Shown: piece after piece, positions 50,166 through 62,187 of the stretch
How the letters are laid out: the number at the start of each line of letters is the position of its first letter
Numbering within the stretch: position 1 is the stretch's first letter
Origin: Lotus japonicus
Lineage: Eukaryota > Streptophyta > Magnoliopsida > Fabales > Fabaceae
Direction: 5' to 3'
NCBI RefSeq assembly: GCF_012489685.1
Contig: NC_080042.1
Span: 81,406,983 to 81,470,982 of the forward strand
Length of the DNA stretch: 64,000 nt
Notes under the pieces: model-generated
The model's database searches: none
What the model saw: the letters and a program-made list of their open reading frames with translations, nothing else
Told to the model about the DNA's origin: nothing
Program-made: the position numbers and the translations under genes

Positions 50166-50628
50166 CTAACAAATGAAGATTTTAATTACACATTATAAAT
50201 TGCAATTGTCAAAATTACTCGATTATTATGGGTTCTAAGAACTTTTTTACTAATATAAGTTAAATATCCCTTAATTGTTTTAAAGGATAAAAGCACCTAT
50301 ACACATTCAGCTCACATAAAAAAGTGAAGTGACATTAAAATGGTTGTCCTAATTCTCACAAGACATTTTCTACTACAACTGACGAATTTCAACTAGATCC
50401 CTTCATATCTTGAAAACATTACAATAATCAAAAGTGGAACATGACCACCAGAAAGTACCATACTAGCTAGCATAAAGTATGCATATGAAGTAGCTTCCCA
50501 ATTCAAACAATTCATAGCATATAATCCTAATTTAACCATGATTCACAAAAACAACATAAAATCAAAACAATGTATATAAAAATGTTGCAAACTCATGCAT
50601 ATTCAATCTCCAATAACAAAGTAGCCTC

Positions 50629-52845
50629 TTAATCTTCACCGTCTTCATCTGCAAGTATTAAAAAGAACATGTCAATAACATATAGAAACAAACATTGGCA
50701 AAAGTAGACTATCAATGAGTTAAGCTAACTGTGTATCTCGACCATCAAAGTGTTTGATCATCAAATTTAGTACATGCTAAGAAGATACATACCATATTCA
50801 TCATCTTCATTAGCGTTTGAACTTGGAGAATTCAAATGGTTCGGGGCACTCGAAGCATTTGAAACCTATTAAAAGTAAAAGCATGCTTAGAGACTATAAT
50901 CCACAACGGGCAAAGAAGACCAAAACACCTTATGAGAATATGATAACAAAGTCCCTAGTGCAGTACACATATATTAATTAACTGTCAAAAATAGAAAGAA
51001 AAAAAAGCAACATACTAAGAGATAAGAGATTTTTGTACAAATGTGATTGCAACCAAAACTACAGAATTATTATTGTTGTATCCAATCTAATCTACATGTC
51101 AAAAGTGCTGAATTTTTAGTATCATAACACATTGTAACCAATGATCATTCTCAAAATAAAACAAAACATTAAGAGATTACCCGGACAAAACAATTTATAC
51201 AAATCATAACACAAACAGCAAAAGGAAAAAGGTTACCCGTCTTGCAGCATCCACAAGCTCATTAAGATCTTCTCCAGGAAGTCGATTTTGAATTAGTGTC
51301 AACACATTTGTCAACAAGTTTTCCATATGCTTCATTCGATCACGTAGCTCTTCATTTTCAGATGAGGATGCCTTTGTTTTTTTACATTTTGGAATCTTGC
51401 CCATGCAGCGGATACGCCCCCTTTTATCAAGTCCTTGCACTTTAGAGAATATGTCTTCATTCCAAGATGTATGCCTTTGTGTGTTTTGAGTTGATTGAGA
51501 TGTTTCAGCCTCATCATGTTTCTTAGTTCTTCCTAAAAATCATAGATATGCCAACAAAAAATAAGTTAACTATGCAAAAAAAGTTTAAGCAAAACAAGAA
51601 AGAAAGTAAATCTTACAATTACTCTTGCAGCTTTTTCATTGACAATTGTCCCATCTTTACGAGTTCGAGTCTGAATGTATATCTCTTTACGTTTAGGCGA
51701 CACTCCTTTGCCCAATTTTTTCTAAATTCATTTAAACAAGTTATAAGTAATTTTGCACAAATTAATTTACTCAATGACATGTACAAATAAATACAAACCT
51801 TTTCGTCAATCAATCTTGGAAGACTTTTTGTTCCCATACAATGAACATCTTCAAACTTGGCACGATTTCTTCGGTTAATCTCACTTGTTTTCTGTAGATA
51901 ATACAAACTAATATTAGTAAAGAAATGAAATTTGTAAAACATTAAGATCAATATGCATAATAATCTATTTGCTTTAGGACTTACTTGTCCTGATTCTGAA
52001 AACCAATGATGAACTAAATCACGATATTGACTTGGTTCAACTCTATCATCAGGCAATTTGGATGCAATTTCTTCTTCTGTTTTAGAAGGATTATATGCTA
52101 GTGACTTTATATCACTCTTCCATTGCCTCCACTTTTCATTCAACTCCGCTTTCAACATTTCTCTTATTGTGTCATTTATTGGAGGAACAAACTCAAATTT
52201 ACTCTAAAACAATAAATGTTAAAATAAATATATTATAGTACAAAATAAGTCATAATACCATTTTTATTATATAAAAGTAATTCAAAATAACAATTATGAT
52301 ACCTCTATTGCTTCCAACATGTCATCTATGTTCTCCTTTGGCATCTTTTTCCAAGAAATGTAGTTGATGGGAGCAAAATGAGGTCTTCTAACCACACTAC
52401 CTATGAAACGAGTAAGAGTTGTTGCTTCTTCACCAACGGTTCGACCATATTTGTCTAAATTAACTATTATAAAATCACCAACTTGCATATCCCAAACATC
52501 TAACATTCTTGTTGGGCCTCTTACTCGTTTCGACTCTATGCATTCACATGTGGAAAAAAGACATAAGTATACAAGACATTAATTTATTATTTAGAATAAA
52601 TAAAGCATATAAATGAAATCATGTATACCTTTCTCAGCTTGTATTTCCTCAGTTTCAATATCAGAAGGAATGGAGTTAGACTCCAAAGATCCATGCATGA
52701 CCTCTTCTCCATGTCCTGGGTTAGATTGGGTTTCTTCAGCATTTCTTGTGGAAGATTCTATCCCATCATTTTCATTTGGTTGACCATGTTGATTTGAGTT
52801 TTCCGGTCTACGATGTCCAATATTTAATTTTCTCTTCTTTCCCAT
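50629..52845 (-). CDS. CACTA second gene, Transposase_24 (TNPA/En-Spm type) protein
   Basis: Eight exons join in frame to 410 residues: 52845-52629, 52535-52303, 52203-51985, 51891-51799, 51721-51617, 51509-51237, 50865-50793 and 50648-50629. The start MGKKRKLNIG is a basic, likely nuclear stretch, followed by an acidic/polar region. Then comes the plant transposase domain: RGPTRMLDVWDM, WRQWKSDIK, NRAKFEDVHCMGTKSLPRL. A coiled-coil-like segment follows (ENEELRDRMKHMENLL) and an acidic end (NEDDEYDEDGED). Proteins of this type bind subterminal repeats and assist the TNP2 transposase. Exon 6 uses the acceptor before GCTGAAACA because the stronger-looking upstream site breaks the frame. No stop or frameshift was found, unlike its neighbour. 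Confidence 0.75.
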
Positions 52846-53081
52846 TGCAACCTTGATACTAATTACTTGCAAATGAACAAGTAAATAATAAATTATAACA
52901 CTATCAATTATTTATATGATTTCAATCTAATATATCAGCACAAACAATAACCATAAAAAACAGGGAAAAAGCACACTCAAAGCATATATACAGGATCAAA
53001 GATATATCTTAAACCAATAATGGATGACTTAAAACACCATATTTTGCTCAAATACCATAAAAAATACAAAATAAAGTACAA

Positions 53082-56000
53082 TTAAAACATAGGCTCTTCC
53101 TCTTCCTCTTCCTCTTCCTCTCCCTCTTGTTCATCATGAGCAATTTCCTTATCAACATCAACAACAACTTCAAAGAAATCAAAATCATCATCAACTGCTT
53201 CCCTAACTAAATCATTATTATTCCGAGTAATTTCACTTGTATCATGCATTGGTTGCTCCTGAATTTCTTCAACTTCATTGGATTCCTCATCACCCATGTC
53301 ATATATATCCCTAACCTTTGCATTCACAACAACAGACCAATCCTTGTTCCTCTCATCACATACATAAAACACTTTTTTGGCTTGTGATGCAAAAATAAAT
53401 GGGTCATCACAAATATATTTTCCCGTATGTTTCAAGAATTTGAAGTTCACAAGAGTCATCCCAAACTTGTCTTTCTTTACACCTTTCTTGATATCAACCC
53501 AATCACATTTGAATAACACAGCCTTGTATTTTCCAGAATAATCCAACTGAAATATATCGGTTAATGCCCCATAGTAGTTAATTTCATCATTTGAGGTCTT
53601 AGTCACAACAACTACTCCGCTGTTTTGTGTTTTTAAGAACCTTTCTCTCTTCTTAGTGTGAAACCTAAATCCATTAATGACATAACCAGTATATCTTCTT
53701 GCAACTTCATATGGTCCACGAGCTAACCATCTAAGTTGATCAGTAACTCGTGCGCTTCTTTGTTCATCCAAGCGCTGAGTCTAAAAGTTTTAAGAGAAAA
53801 AGTAAGATATAACATAAAAATTATCATTCAATTAAACTAAATTAATTCTGTTATTCTCACCCTCTGTTGAAACCACTCATTAAATTTTTCACTGTGTTGC
53901 TTTTCAACTTCCAATTGTGACAGCCGTCGTGGTCGAGACTGTCTCTTAAGAAGTCCAATGTGTTCTCTATAAAATAACAAGAATGTAATCAAAAGATTAT
54001 AAAATATCTTGAACTTGTATAAGAAGGAAAACAAGATTGATGTCTTACTCTACAAATGGAGTGACTGGGTCATAGTTAAAAAGCACATATCTGTGAGCTT
54101 GTTGTAACTCTTTTTTTTTCAAGCTTAGCTCTACTCACTCTCTTTCGTTTCTTTAACTGAAACTTTTGTTGTCTCTTCCGTCCTAGCGGCCTCCCCATAG
54201 GATGTAAAAAACTTCCATCATCCAATGTAGAGTCAAATTCATCGTCATTTCTAGTGGGTCTACTAAACCTTGTTTCAACCCCAGATAAATATTGTGAACA
54301 AAAGGTCAGGCATTCATTGGCCAAAAAACTTTCTGCAATAGATCCTTCTGGATATGCTTTGTTACGTACAAATGACTTAAGGGTGAGAAGGAACCTAGGA
54401 AAGAAATAATTTTAGATATATATGATTCTAACATTAAAATAAATTAATTTAAAAATACATAATTAATACCTTTCAATAGGATACATCCATCGGTATTGCA
54501 CAGGTCCTCCAACCTTAGCCTCATGAGCCAAATGAACAACCAAATGCACCATTATAGTAAAAAAGGAAGGAGGAAATATTGTTTCAAGCTGACATAATGT
54601 GATAGCTATTTGAGACTCCAACTGTTCTATAAACTTCACATTAAGCACTTTAGAACAAATTTGTTTGAAGAAGTTGCACAAGTCAATTAAAACTGAGGTA
54701 ACTTTATCTGGCAATGATCCTCTCAATGCTATTGGAAGAAGCTCTTGCATCAAAACATGACAATCATAACTTTTTAAGCCAAATATCTTGCGTTGTTGCA
54801 CTTGCACACACCGTGAGATGTTTGATGAGCATTCATCCGGAGCTTTTACATTCTTGAGAACACTAAGAAAATCATCTTTTTCTTTGGTAGTCATTTGATA
54901 ACAAGCTCTAGGCAAAAGCATTGTATTAGTGTTAGGGCTTGGTTGAGGATGAAGAATACTTCTTATGCCCATATCTACAAGGTCAGCTCGTGCCTTATAA
55001 TTATCTTTTGATTTCCCCTCTTGGTTCAACAATGTACCAATGATGTTATCACACACATTTTTTTCAATGTGCATCACATCAAGGTTGTGACGCAATTCGT
55101 TATATTTCCAATAAGGCAAAGAAAATAAAATACTCTTCTTTTTCCAGCGTTGTGCCTGATCCCCTAAACATTCATCTTCAATCTCATCTAGTTGCCTTAA
55201 CTGTGCAGTCCCATCAAGTCGAATAGGAGGATCCCTAAACTCTTGTGTTCCATCAAAGTCCTTACCATTCAACCTCCATTTGTGATTAGGTGTCAACCAT
55301 CTACGATGGCTCATGTAGCAAAATTTTCTACCATTGCGTAACCATTGTGAGGAAGTTTCAAAACCACAACATGGACAAGCATATTTTCCTTTAGTACTCC
55401 ATCCAGATAGGTTGGCATATGCTGGAAAGTCATTAATAGTCCACATTAATGCAGCATGAAGTTGGAATGACTCTTTCTTGTATGCATCAAAGGTTTCAAG
55501 TCCATTCTCCCACAACTCTTGAAGCTCTTTTACCAATGGTTGAAGATAAGTATCAATGTTATTTCCTGGACCTTTAGGACCAGGAATGAGTAATGATAAC
55601 ATGAAGAATGATTGTTTCATACACATCCAAGGAGGAAGGTTGAAATGAACTAGAATGACAGGCTATGTACTATGGGTAATACTCATAGTCTTGAAAGGAT
55701 TGAACCCATCAGAAGCCAATCCTAATCGTACATTATGAGGATCTAAAGCAAAAGTTTGATATTTGGAGTCAAATTTCTTCCAAGCAAGCGAGTCAGCTGG
55801 ATGTCTAAGAAAACCATCATCCAATCTGCCATCACGGTGCCATCTCATTGCTTCAGCAATTTTGGAAGACATGAATAAGCGTTGTAGCCTTGGTTTTAAA
55901 GGAAACCATCGAAGTATCTTTGCTGGAATTCCTGGTAATGGCACACTCTTTGGTAAAGGTGTGTTCTTTTGTTTTTCAGATGTCTTGGTTCCATTAGGTT

Positions 56001-56745
56001 GTACCTCTTCAGTTACTGTTTTCCACCTTGACGCACCACATTTTGGACAGACTTCATCGTTGGTATATTTGTCCCAGTACAGGATACAATCATTAGGACA
56101 AGCATGAATCTTTTCATAACCTAAGCCTAGCTCTGAAATCATTTTCTTTGTTTCATAGAATGACTTTGGCAAAACATTTCCTTCTGGGAAAGCGTCTCTT
56201 AACAAATCTAATAACATAGAAAATGACTTATCACTCCACCCATGAAGACACTTCAAATGATACAAGTGTACCATAAAGGATAGCTTGCTATACTTCTTAC
56301 AATTGGGATAGAGAATTTGCTCATTGTCCTTTACCAATCGATAAAACTTGTTAGCATTTTCTTCTACTTGTGGGTTCCTTTCACCATCATCAAATAATGG
56401 GTCTTCTGCTGTATGAGATGCTAAAACATCATGAATTAAACCATCCATGTCATGCTCCATTTCAGTATGTTCTGGTTCTTCAATTGTGCTACTTGAAGCT
56501 ACAGGCTTCTCACCATGAAATATCCATTGCTTATAACCTCTAAGAAATCCACGACGTGGATTGGTAAGGTGTTCATAGACACTTGTACGAGATAGTGACT
56601 TACAATTTGCACATGTTGTACAAGGACACCAGATTTTTTCACTAACTTGTGAATTTTGAAAAGCAAATTCAAGAAACTCATTAACTCCTCTGATATATTC
56701 TTCACTTCGCCTTGATGGATCACGAATCCACTCTCTAGACTCCAT
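53082..56745 (-). pseudogene. TNP2-type CACTA transposase, interrupted
   Basis: It begins MESREWIRDPSRRSEEYIRG (transposase-associated domain) and continues with the Cys-rich CPNDCILYWDKY/CPKCGASRW zone, then the TNP2 core (GPKGPGNNIDTYLQPLVKEL, CCGFET, LDVMHIEKNVCDNIIGTLL), DUF4218 (VQYRWMYPIER at the splice), and DUF4216 (YTGYVINGFRF...) to an acidic end at 53082. Likely exons are 56745-54470, 54394 to about 54062, about 54015-53862, and 53769-53082. A TAG at 55665-55663 stands in the otherwise continuous frame between MSITHST and PVILVHFNLPPWMCMK, where relatives have Trp. Near an A-run at about 54117 the frame must shift to continue into HRYVLFNYDP. The element therefore cannot make a full transposase from this copy unless the stop is read through. 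Confidence 0.9.
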
Positions 56746-57954
56746 TTAAAAGTATTAACTGAAGCATAAATAACTTCTTAGGAAAGAAAAACATGATGCA
56801 TTCAATCAAGCAACCAAGAACATCCATAACAAACTAAAAAACACTCTCAAAACAAGCTTAAAACAACTTAGGAAAACAAGCTTAATATATATAGTCATCT
56901 TAAATAGGAACTTGAAAATTCAGCTTTCATTATTGTTAGTTCTAACTTCTAATTACTTAGCAAACCTTCTATATAAGTTGCTGCTACAAGTGTGGCAGCT
57001 AAACTTCTCGTTCTAATTACTTTTAGGATGGAAAAGTGTTCGAGAGATCAAAGAAAAAAGGGTCAGGAGTTTATCTACAAGTGTGGCAGCTAAGCTTCTC
57101 ATTCTAATTACTTTGAGGGTGGAAAAGTGTTCGAGAGGAGCTTCTTATTTTAATTACTTGTGCCAATGGTCATATCTTGGGAATTTTTATCTACTGTTTT
57201 AGTTCTTTTTCTTTTATGGACTTTTGGTAGATCGATAGCTTCATCAACAGTTATGAATCTATTCAATTTTGATGCTTTGTAAAATGATCTATTTTGTTAT
57301 GCTGTCCATTGCTAACATAGTAGTGTTTTATTTTTTAAAAGCCAAGACAAAGAAAACAAGAAAACAGGACACAAATATAGGCATAGATACATAATAAATA
57401 CAACCATAGTCCATAACTTACACCTAAGCCAGTAGTGATTTTTTCTTAAAGGCCAAAGAAGTTTTTATTAAACATAGCACAAGTAGTGCTAAACTTTGAT
57501 CCATAGCAGTATCAATCTAGTGCCATTAGTTAAAGAAACAAAAAATGAGAAGCCTCTAATTTAGATTAAGCCACAACCTGTAATAGCTAGTGTAAATAAT
57601 TATATGAACTGATATATGAATAATTATATGAACTGATATATTAAGCCACAACCTGTAATAGCAGTATATGACCTCTTTTGGGTTTATCCATTTCAATTCT
57701 GTACCAAATTTTAGTTCAGTATACAAATTTAGCAAGAAATAACACAACAAAGAGATATCAAATGGCCCAGAAAGTGAAATCACAAAGAGATATCTGTAAA
57801 TAAAACCAGAAAATCATAAAACCACAATACAACAATATCAAGTGGTGCAGAACATTGAATCAAAGAAGCACATGCTCCATTTAGGGCAGGGTCAAGAAGC
57901 TGGAGTTTAAAAAACGTTACCAATTTCGTTCGAGTTCTGTAGTCGAGAAGAAGT

Positions 57955-58215
57955 GCCGCCGAGAAGAACAGCCAGTCCCGCGCACAGAGGTGGAGAGAAG
58001 CTGGAACCGCCGCACACAGGGGAGGAGGAGAAGACGGATGGCGTGCACACAAGGGTGGAGGAGAAGGCAAAGCGCGGGCGCACAGGGGAGGAGGAGACGG
58101 ACGCGCACAAACAGAGAAGGAGACGGACGGAGGAGAAGGCAAAACGCCGGCGCACAGGGGAGGAGGAGGAGACGGACGCGCACAAACAGAGAAGGAGACG
58201 GACGACTACGCCATC
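57955..58215. repeat. GC-rich tandem repeats in the CACTA leader region
   Basis: Units containing GCGCACAGGGGAGGAGGAG and GACGGACG with CGCACAAACAGAGAAGGAG recur several times with slight changes. This is a GC-rich island in an AT-rich element, upstream of the transposase gene on its coding strand. Open frames on both strands here encode only repetitive Arg/Glu- or Pro/Cys-rich peptides and are treated as chance. Confidence 0.8.
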
Positions 58216-58399
58216 AAGCAAAGCTAGGGATTTTGCAGAACAAGGGCCTTTTGCGTTTTCAGAAGAAGAAGGGTTTTGTTTTCTCAATGTCCTTTTGTGT
58301 TTCAGAGAGAGTAAGGGCTTTTTTTCTCCTATAATTTTAGTCTTTTATGATTATTTTATGATAAAAATAACCTTTGCAAAAAAATAAGCGCTTAATTGT

Positions 58400-58815
58400 G
58401 AAATTTTTGGCGGGCAAATTTTAGCTACGGCATAAAAAAGCGTTGGTATATAATACTTATAGCCACGGTAAGTCAAATTCCGTTGGTATAGGATGTCTAT
58501 TCTCACCCTATTTATATCTATCACTATATCTTATAGCGACGAAATTATATCTGTAGATATATGTAATCTATACCCACAGATTTTATACTCGTCCCTAAAA
58601 CATATAGTAACAAAATAAAATATTGGTTGATATACGATGCTTTTACCCATGGTTGAAGTTTTGTCACTAAATGAATTAGTTACAGTAATAATCATCCGTA
58701 GGTATATCCTACCTATAGCCACGGTTAATAAGGAGTCTGTTGGTAAATAACACTTATACCTACGCTTTTTAATGTTGTCACTAAAGTTGTCCGTTGGTAT
58801 ATGGCAATTTTTTTG
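58400..58815. repeat. Right subterminal repeat region of the CACTA element
   Basis: Repeated words such as TAGCCACGG, CCGTTGGTAT, TATACCCACAG and TACCTACG mirror the left subterminal zone. They are more diverged than those at the left end. Confidence 0.75.
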
Positions 58816-59287
58816 TAGTGTATATTTAATAAGCTATAAGCTTTAAGTTACCCTGAGATAGCTTATAGCTTAAAGCTTTAAGCTACTGAAATAATCTCAT
58901 TCACCAAACACTTTTATAGAGCTTTTGAGCTTGTCAAATAAGCTTTAAGCTAGTCAAATAAGCTATAAGCTAGCTGAAATGACATGCCAAACATGCCCTA
59001 CATAGGATTCATTTTGTTTTTTTTTCTTCTTTTTCAAAAGTATTCATTTTGGTTTAAACGGGTTGTATATATGATCTATGTGGGTTACCAACTCACAACT
59101 CAATGGACTAATAAGATTTTTTATAAATAAATTAATAAATAAAATATAAAAATTTCAACTCACTTATTTTCAATGTGTTTGAACGATGAATTATTTAACC
59201 CAAATTTTCTTATGCGTCATTTAAATAACCTTTGGTTTAAACTATATAACTTCCGAGGAATTTTTTTCTTCAGTCAACATAATAATA

Positions 59288-60611
59288 AGGTGAATTCTGT
59301 GGTGCCTGTGCCAAAATGTGGGTGTGGTGCCTCCATGAGGTCTGTCAAATAGGAAAGTGACATGTGGCCCCTATTATATCTAATTTTTAAATTTCCATCT
59401 ATTTTTACCCTTTTCCAATAATTCTAAAATTAAAAAAGGAAGGGCCTCTTAGCAATTGTTTGAAAGTTGGCTTTGGTAAAAATCTGATTTTACCATTACT
59501 GGAGATTGAAACGACTCATCTTCAACCTCTCTCTCTTCCACTCATCTTCAACCACTGCACTCATGTTTATCCCATAGAGTGAGCAGGAACTCATCCAACG
59601 ACTCATCTTCAACCTCTCCCTCTTCCCAATTCGTGTTGCCCTTATTGCACTGTTATTTGGATTTGAATACGACGATCGCAGGAATCCCCCTTGTTTCAGC
59701 CTCCAGTTGCGTTTTCTTTCACGGGTCAAGAATCAACATCTCAAGGTGTGTTTTTCAAAATTATCTTCCATCAATTTGGCATCGAAAAGCCGATTCATTT
59801 GGAATCGTGTTAATATCGTCCTCATATTGAAAAGCTGATTCGTGCTTTGTGTGTTGTTGGTGTTTAGGGTTTTACCTTAGGAGTCAATTAGATTTCAACT
59901 AGTATGGGAAAGGTTGATGGGGGGTATTTTTGTGAAAGGGATTGTTTGCTTGGCCTGGAACTGTTTCTGTGAGGGTCACTGGGGTTGCTCTTCTGTGATT
60001 GACTTTCCCATAGCCGTATCTCTCTTTTCTTGTCGAAAACCAGCTGCTGGGTTGCGCTCAGTCTAGAGTGTATTTGGTGGGAAATCAGGAGAGCGCTGCT
60101 GGTGAATTTTCATCTCCCTTCTGGTTGCTTGCAGCGCAATTGGGTTTCTTTTGTGCTGTTGTTAGGCTTTTATCTCGTATCTGTTCTGTTTTGGGTCTGT
60201 TTCTTTTTGTTGTTTCTCTTTTGTACTATTCTTTTATTCAATTGTAAAACTGCTCTCTCTCTCTCTCTTTATTTTCTCTGGAACGTTCCTCTATAGGGAA
60301 TGAAGAGAGTGTTGATGAAAAATGAAGATAATGTTTCAATTTTCAAAACAGGGAAAATGAATAGTCATGTAACTTCAATTCTGAAATGTTAAAAAAGTTA
60401 CTTTTACTATAGTAACTGAATTAGTGAGGGACCAGATAGCAATATAAATAACTTTATTTTATTTTAAACTGTATTTTTCGAAAATATTTTCCCACAATTT
60501 AAAATCATTTCAAAACAAAAAAACAAAAAACCTCATTTAATACATGGCACATTCCTACTGGTCCAAACAGGCAGAGGCACCACACCCTCATCTGGAAGGA
60601 GGCAGGCACCT
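59288..60611. mobile_element. 1.32-kb insertion with imperfect inverted ends, family unknown
   Basis: Comparison with copy A shows that this segment interrupts an AAT microsatellite in copy B; AATAATA stands on both sides. The left end AGGTGAATTCTGTGGTGCCT continues to GGGTGTGGTGCCTC. The right end, inverted, reads AGGTGCCTGCCTCC and later GGGTGTGGTGCCTC. So the termini are imperfect inverted repeats of about 45 bp. The interior contains TCATCTTCAACCTCTC repeats and a CT-rich, leader-like part (60160-60290), but no recognised protein. It may be a MULE-like or hAT-like non-autonomous element that picked up genomic sequence. Confidence 0.6.
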
Positions 60612-60727
60612 AATAATAATCATCAAGTTGCATTATTTTTTCATACTATACGATATACAATTGACTTCTATCGTGAAAACTGGATTGTATGAGTCTTCTT
60701 TGAAACCAAAGATAAGGAAATAAACTA

Positions 60728-61475
60728 CACCCAGACAGAGAATATAAAAGATGCAACTTAAGCTTTAAAGCACTTTTTGTTATAATTTAGGATTTTGTTT
60801 ATAAAAGTGCTTAAAAAGGTCTCTGTATTTTTTAAGAATTCAACTGAAAACGCTTTAAAATATGCATGTTTTTTTTGAAACATATGCATGTTAATAAGTC
60901 TTTTTTACGTTAAAAGAAAAAGTATTTTCTAATATTTCTTTCCAATGTAAAAAAAAAAAATCTAATGTAATAACACAATTTTACACATAATAATTATTTA
61001 AAACTCACTTTCCCTTCTTCCTCTGTATAACATAAGACATTGACTCATCTTAAAAAAATCTGCTAATTCACGAGTTGAATAGGTCAAATTAACTTCGTTT
61101 TTTTAATGTTTTGTATTTTTCAAAAAGTCGCCATGACATGTACTAGCTAGGTCTCATCTTAGAAAAACCTACTAATTAATGAGTTGAATAGGTCAAAATA
61201 ACTTTTGCTTTTTTAATTCATATTTTCAATTATCATGATAGTACATGTTTTGTATTTCTTTTAAAAGTCGCCATCACATATAACTAGGTACATATAAAAT
61301 CCGGAGAAATATTAAATAATACAAACCGAAACCTCAACGAAGTACAAAAGCTTTTCTTTTACTACAGATAAACCTCATGATAGTCATATGTGTTGTCTTA
61401 TTCGTGTGTTTCGTTTCGGCCCATTTAGCATTGCTCTAAAATTCGGTAAAGAGTTAATCTTGCTGTGATATGAGA
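60728..61475. other. AT-rich intergenic DNA with a local duplication
   Basis: Two adjacent segments (about 61035-61145 and 61150-61285) share the order of words GTTGAATAGGTCAAA, TTTTTTAAT, TTTTGTATTT and AAAAGTCGCCAT, so they are a diverged tandem duplication of about 110-130 bp. No gene was seen. Confidence 0.6.
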
Positions 61476-61481
61476 CGTGTA

Positions 61482-61612
61482 AGTGTGTGTTTGGATAACT
61501 CATCCAGGATCCACGTTTGGCCCTCATCTATGTTTTCAGAAGCAAGAAATAGTTGCTTTTGGATTTTTGGATCCACGTTTGACCCCTCCAGATTTGAAAC
61601 CAAACACATACT
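61482..61612. mobile_element. Small MITE-like element
   Basis: AGTGTGTGTTTGG at the left and CCAAACACATACT at the right are inverted repeats bounding about 131 bp. Inside, GGATCCACGTTTG occurs twice in direct orientation. No target duplication could be defined, so the family is open. Confidence 0.45.
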
Positions 61613-61735
61613 AAGATGGATCTGAACTAAGGATTAGAAGGTAAATATAAGAATGTGTTCCGTGAACATCTTTGGTGTAGACATTTGGGATGAAAGAAAG
61701 GATATGTTTGGTTAGGAAAGAAAGTGAGAATAAAA

Positions 61736-61931
61736 ATGTTGTCTATTTTTTCCTTACTTGATGGCATGGTTGCTGACTTAATAATAATGTGCCCAAAGAA
61801 ATAAAGACTAAAATATGGTTGGTGACTTATTAAAGAGAGGTTAAAAACTTAATAATAAAAGACTGCAAGATGGGTGACTTAATAAAGAAAGACTGAAAGA
61901 AGGTATTGATTTTTTCTGACCCAATATTATT
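61736..61931 (+). repeat. 196-bp dispersed direct repeat, copy 1
   Basis: From ATGTTGTCTATTTTTTCC to GACCCAATATTATT, nearly identical to 62993-63189 with only a handful of differences by eye. It carries internal GACTTAATAA words. No coding potential was seen. Confidence 0.9.
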
Positions 61932-62187
61932 CCTGGCTTTACCGGTTACTTTTGGGGACAATTTTTTGTACTATTTGGTAACCCTGTGAGAAAACGTAAC
62001 CTATTGTGGAGAAAATACAACAATTATCACGTAATAATTGTTCCCTATTATTACATAGAGAACACTTATTTAGTGTTGTTATAAAATGTGTTGTATAAAA
62101 CGATGTCAACATGTACCTAATTCCCAAGGCACTTTTAGGAACACAATTGCTAAAAGCAAAAAATGGTGTAGTGTGACGTTATAAATG

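Larger units (their letters stand above)
49743..58820 (-). mobile_element. Complete-ended CACTA (En/Spm) transposon, 9,078 bp
   Basis: The ends are CACTACAAAAAACTTGCC at the left and its inverse (CACTACAAAAAAATTGCC) at the right. The target duplication TAT stands at 49740-49742 and 58821-58823. Both subterminal zones are full of short direct and inverted words such as CCGTCGGTAT and AGTGACGG, the usual transposase-binding regions. Two minus-strand genes fill the interior: TNP2-type transposase (56745-53082, broken) and a Transposase_24-type protein (52845-50629, open). Promoter-proximal sequence is on the right side. All three hallmarks (CACTA ends, 3-bp duplication, TNP2) are present. Confidence 0.96.
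49218..58998. mobile_element. Tourist/PIF-like element (700 bp) split by a CACTA transposon
   Basis: The left end GGCTATGTTTGG and right end CCAAACATGCCC are inverted repeats. TAC flanks both ends (49215-49217 and 58999-59001), and the intact copy A has a single TAC there. The element's own parts are 49218-49742 and 58824-58998, about 700 bp, with AGCT-rich arms (AAGCTTATAGCT-type words) and no coding capacity. A 3-bp duplication and GG..TGTTTGG ends fit PIF/Harbinger-type elements, although TAC is not the usual TWA. A related copy lies at 4735-5338. Confidence 0.8.
49054..60727 (+). repeat. Tandem duplication, copy B, split by nested insertions
   Basis: Copy B survives in three pieces: 49054-49217, 59002-59287 and 60612-60727. 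Together these are about 566 bases, close to the 559 of copy A, and colinear with it. The first gap holds the Tourist-like element plus CACTA; the second holds the 1.3-kb insertion. Comparison with copy A defines both insertion points almost to the base. Confidence 0.9.

Noticed and set aside
57780..58390. Overlapping open frames on both strands in the CACTA GC-rich island (Pro/Cys-rich or Arg-rich peptides)
   Set aside because: They come from one GC-rich tandem repeat that is open in several frames at once; no domain, and the peptides are pure low complexity.
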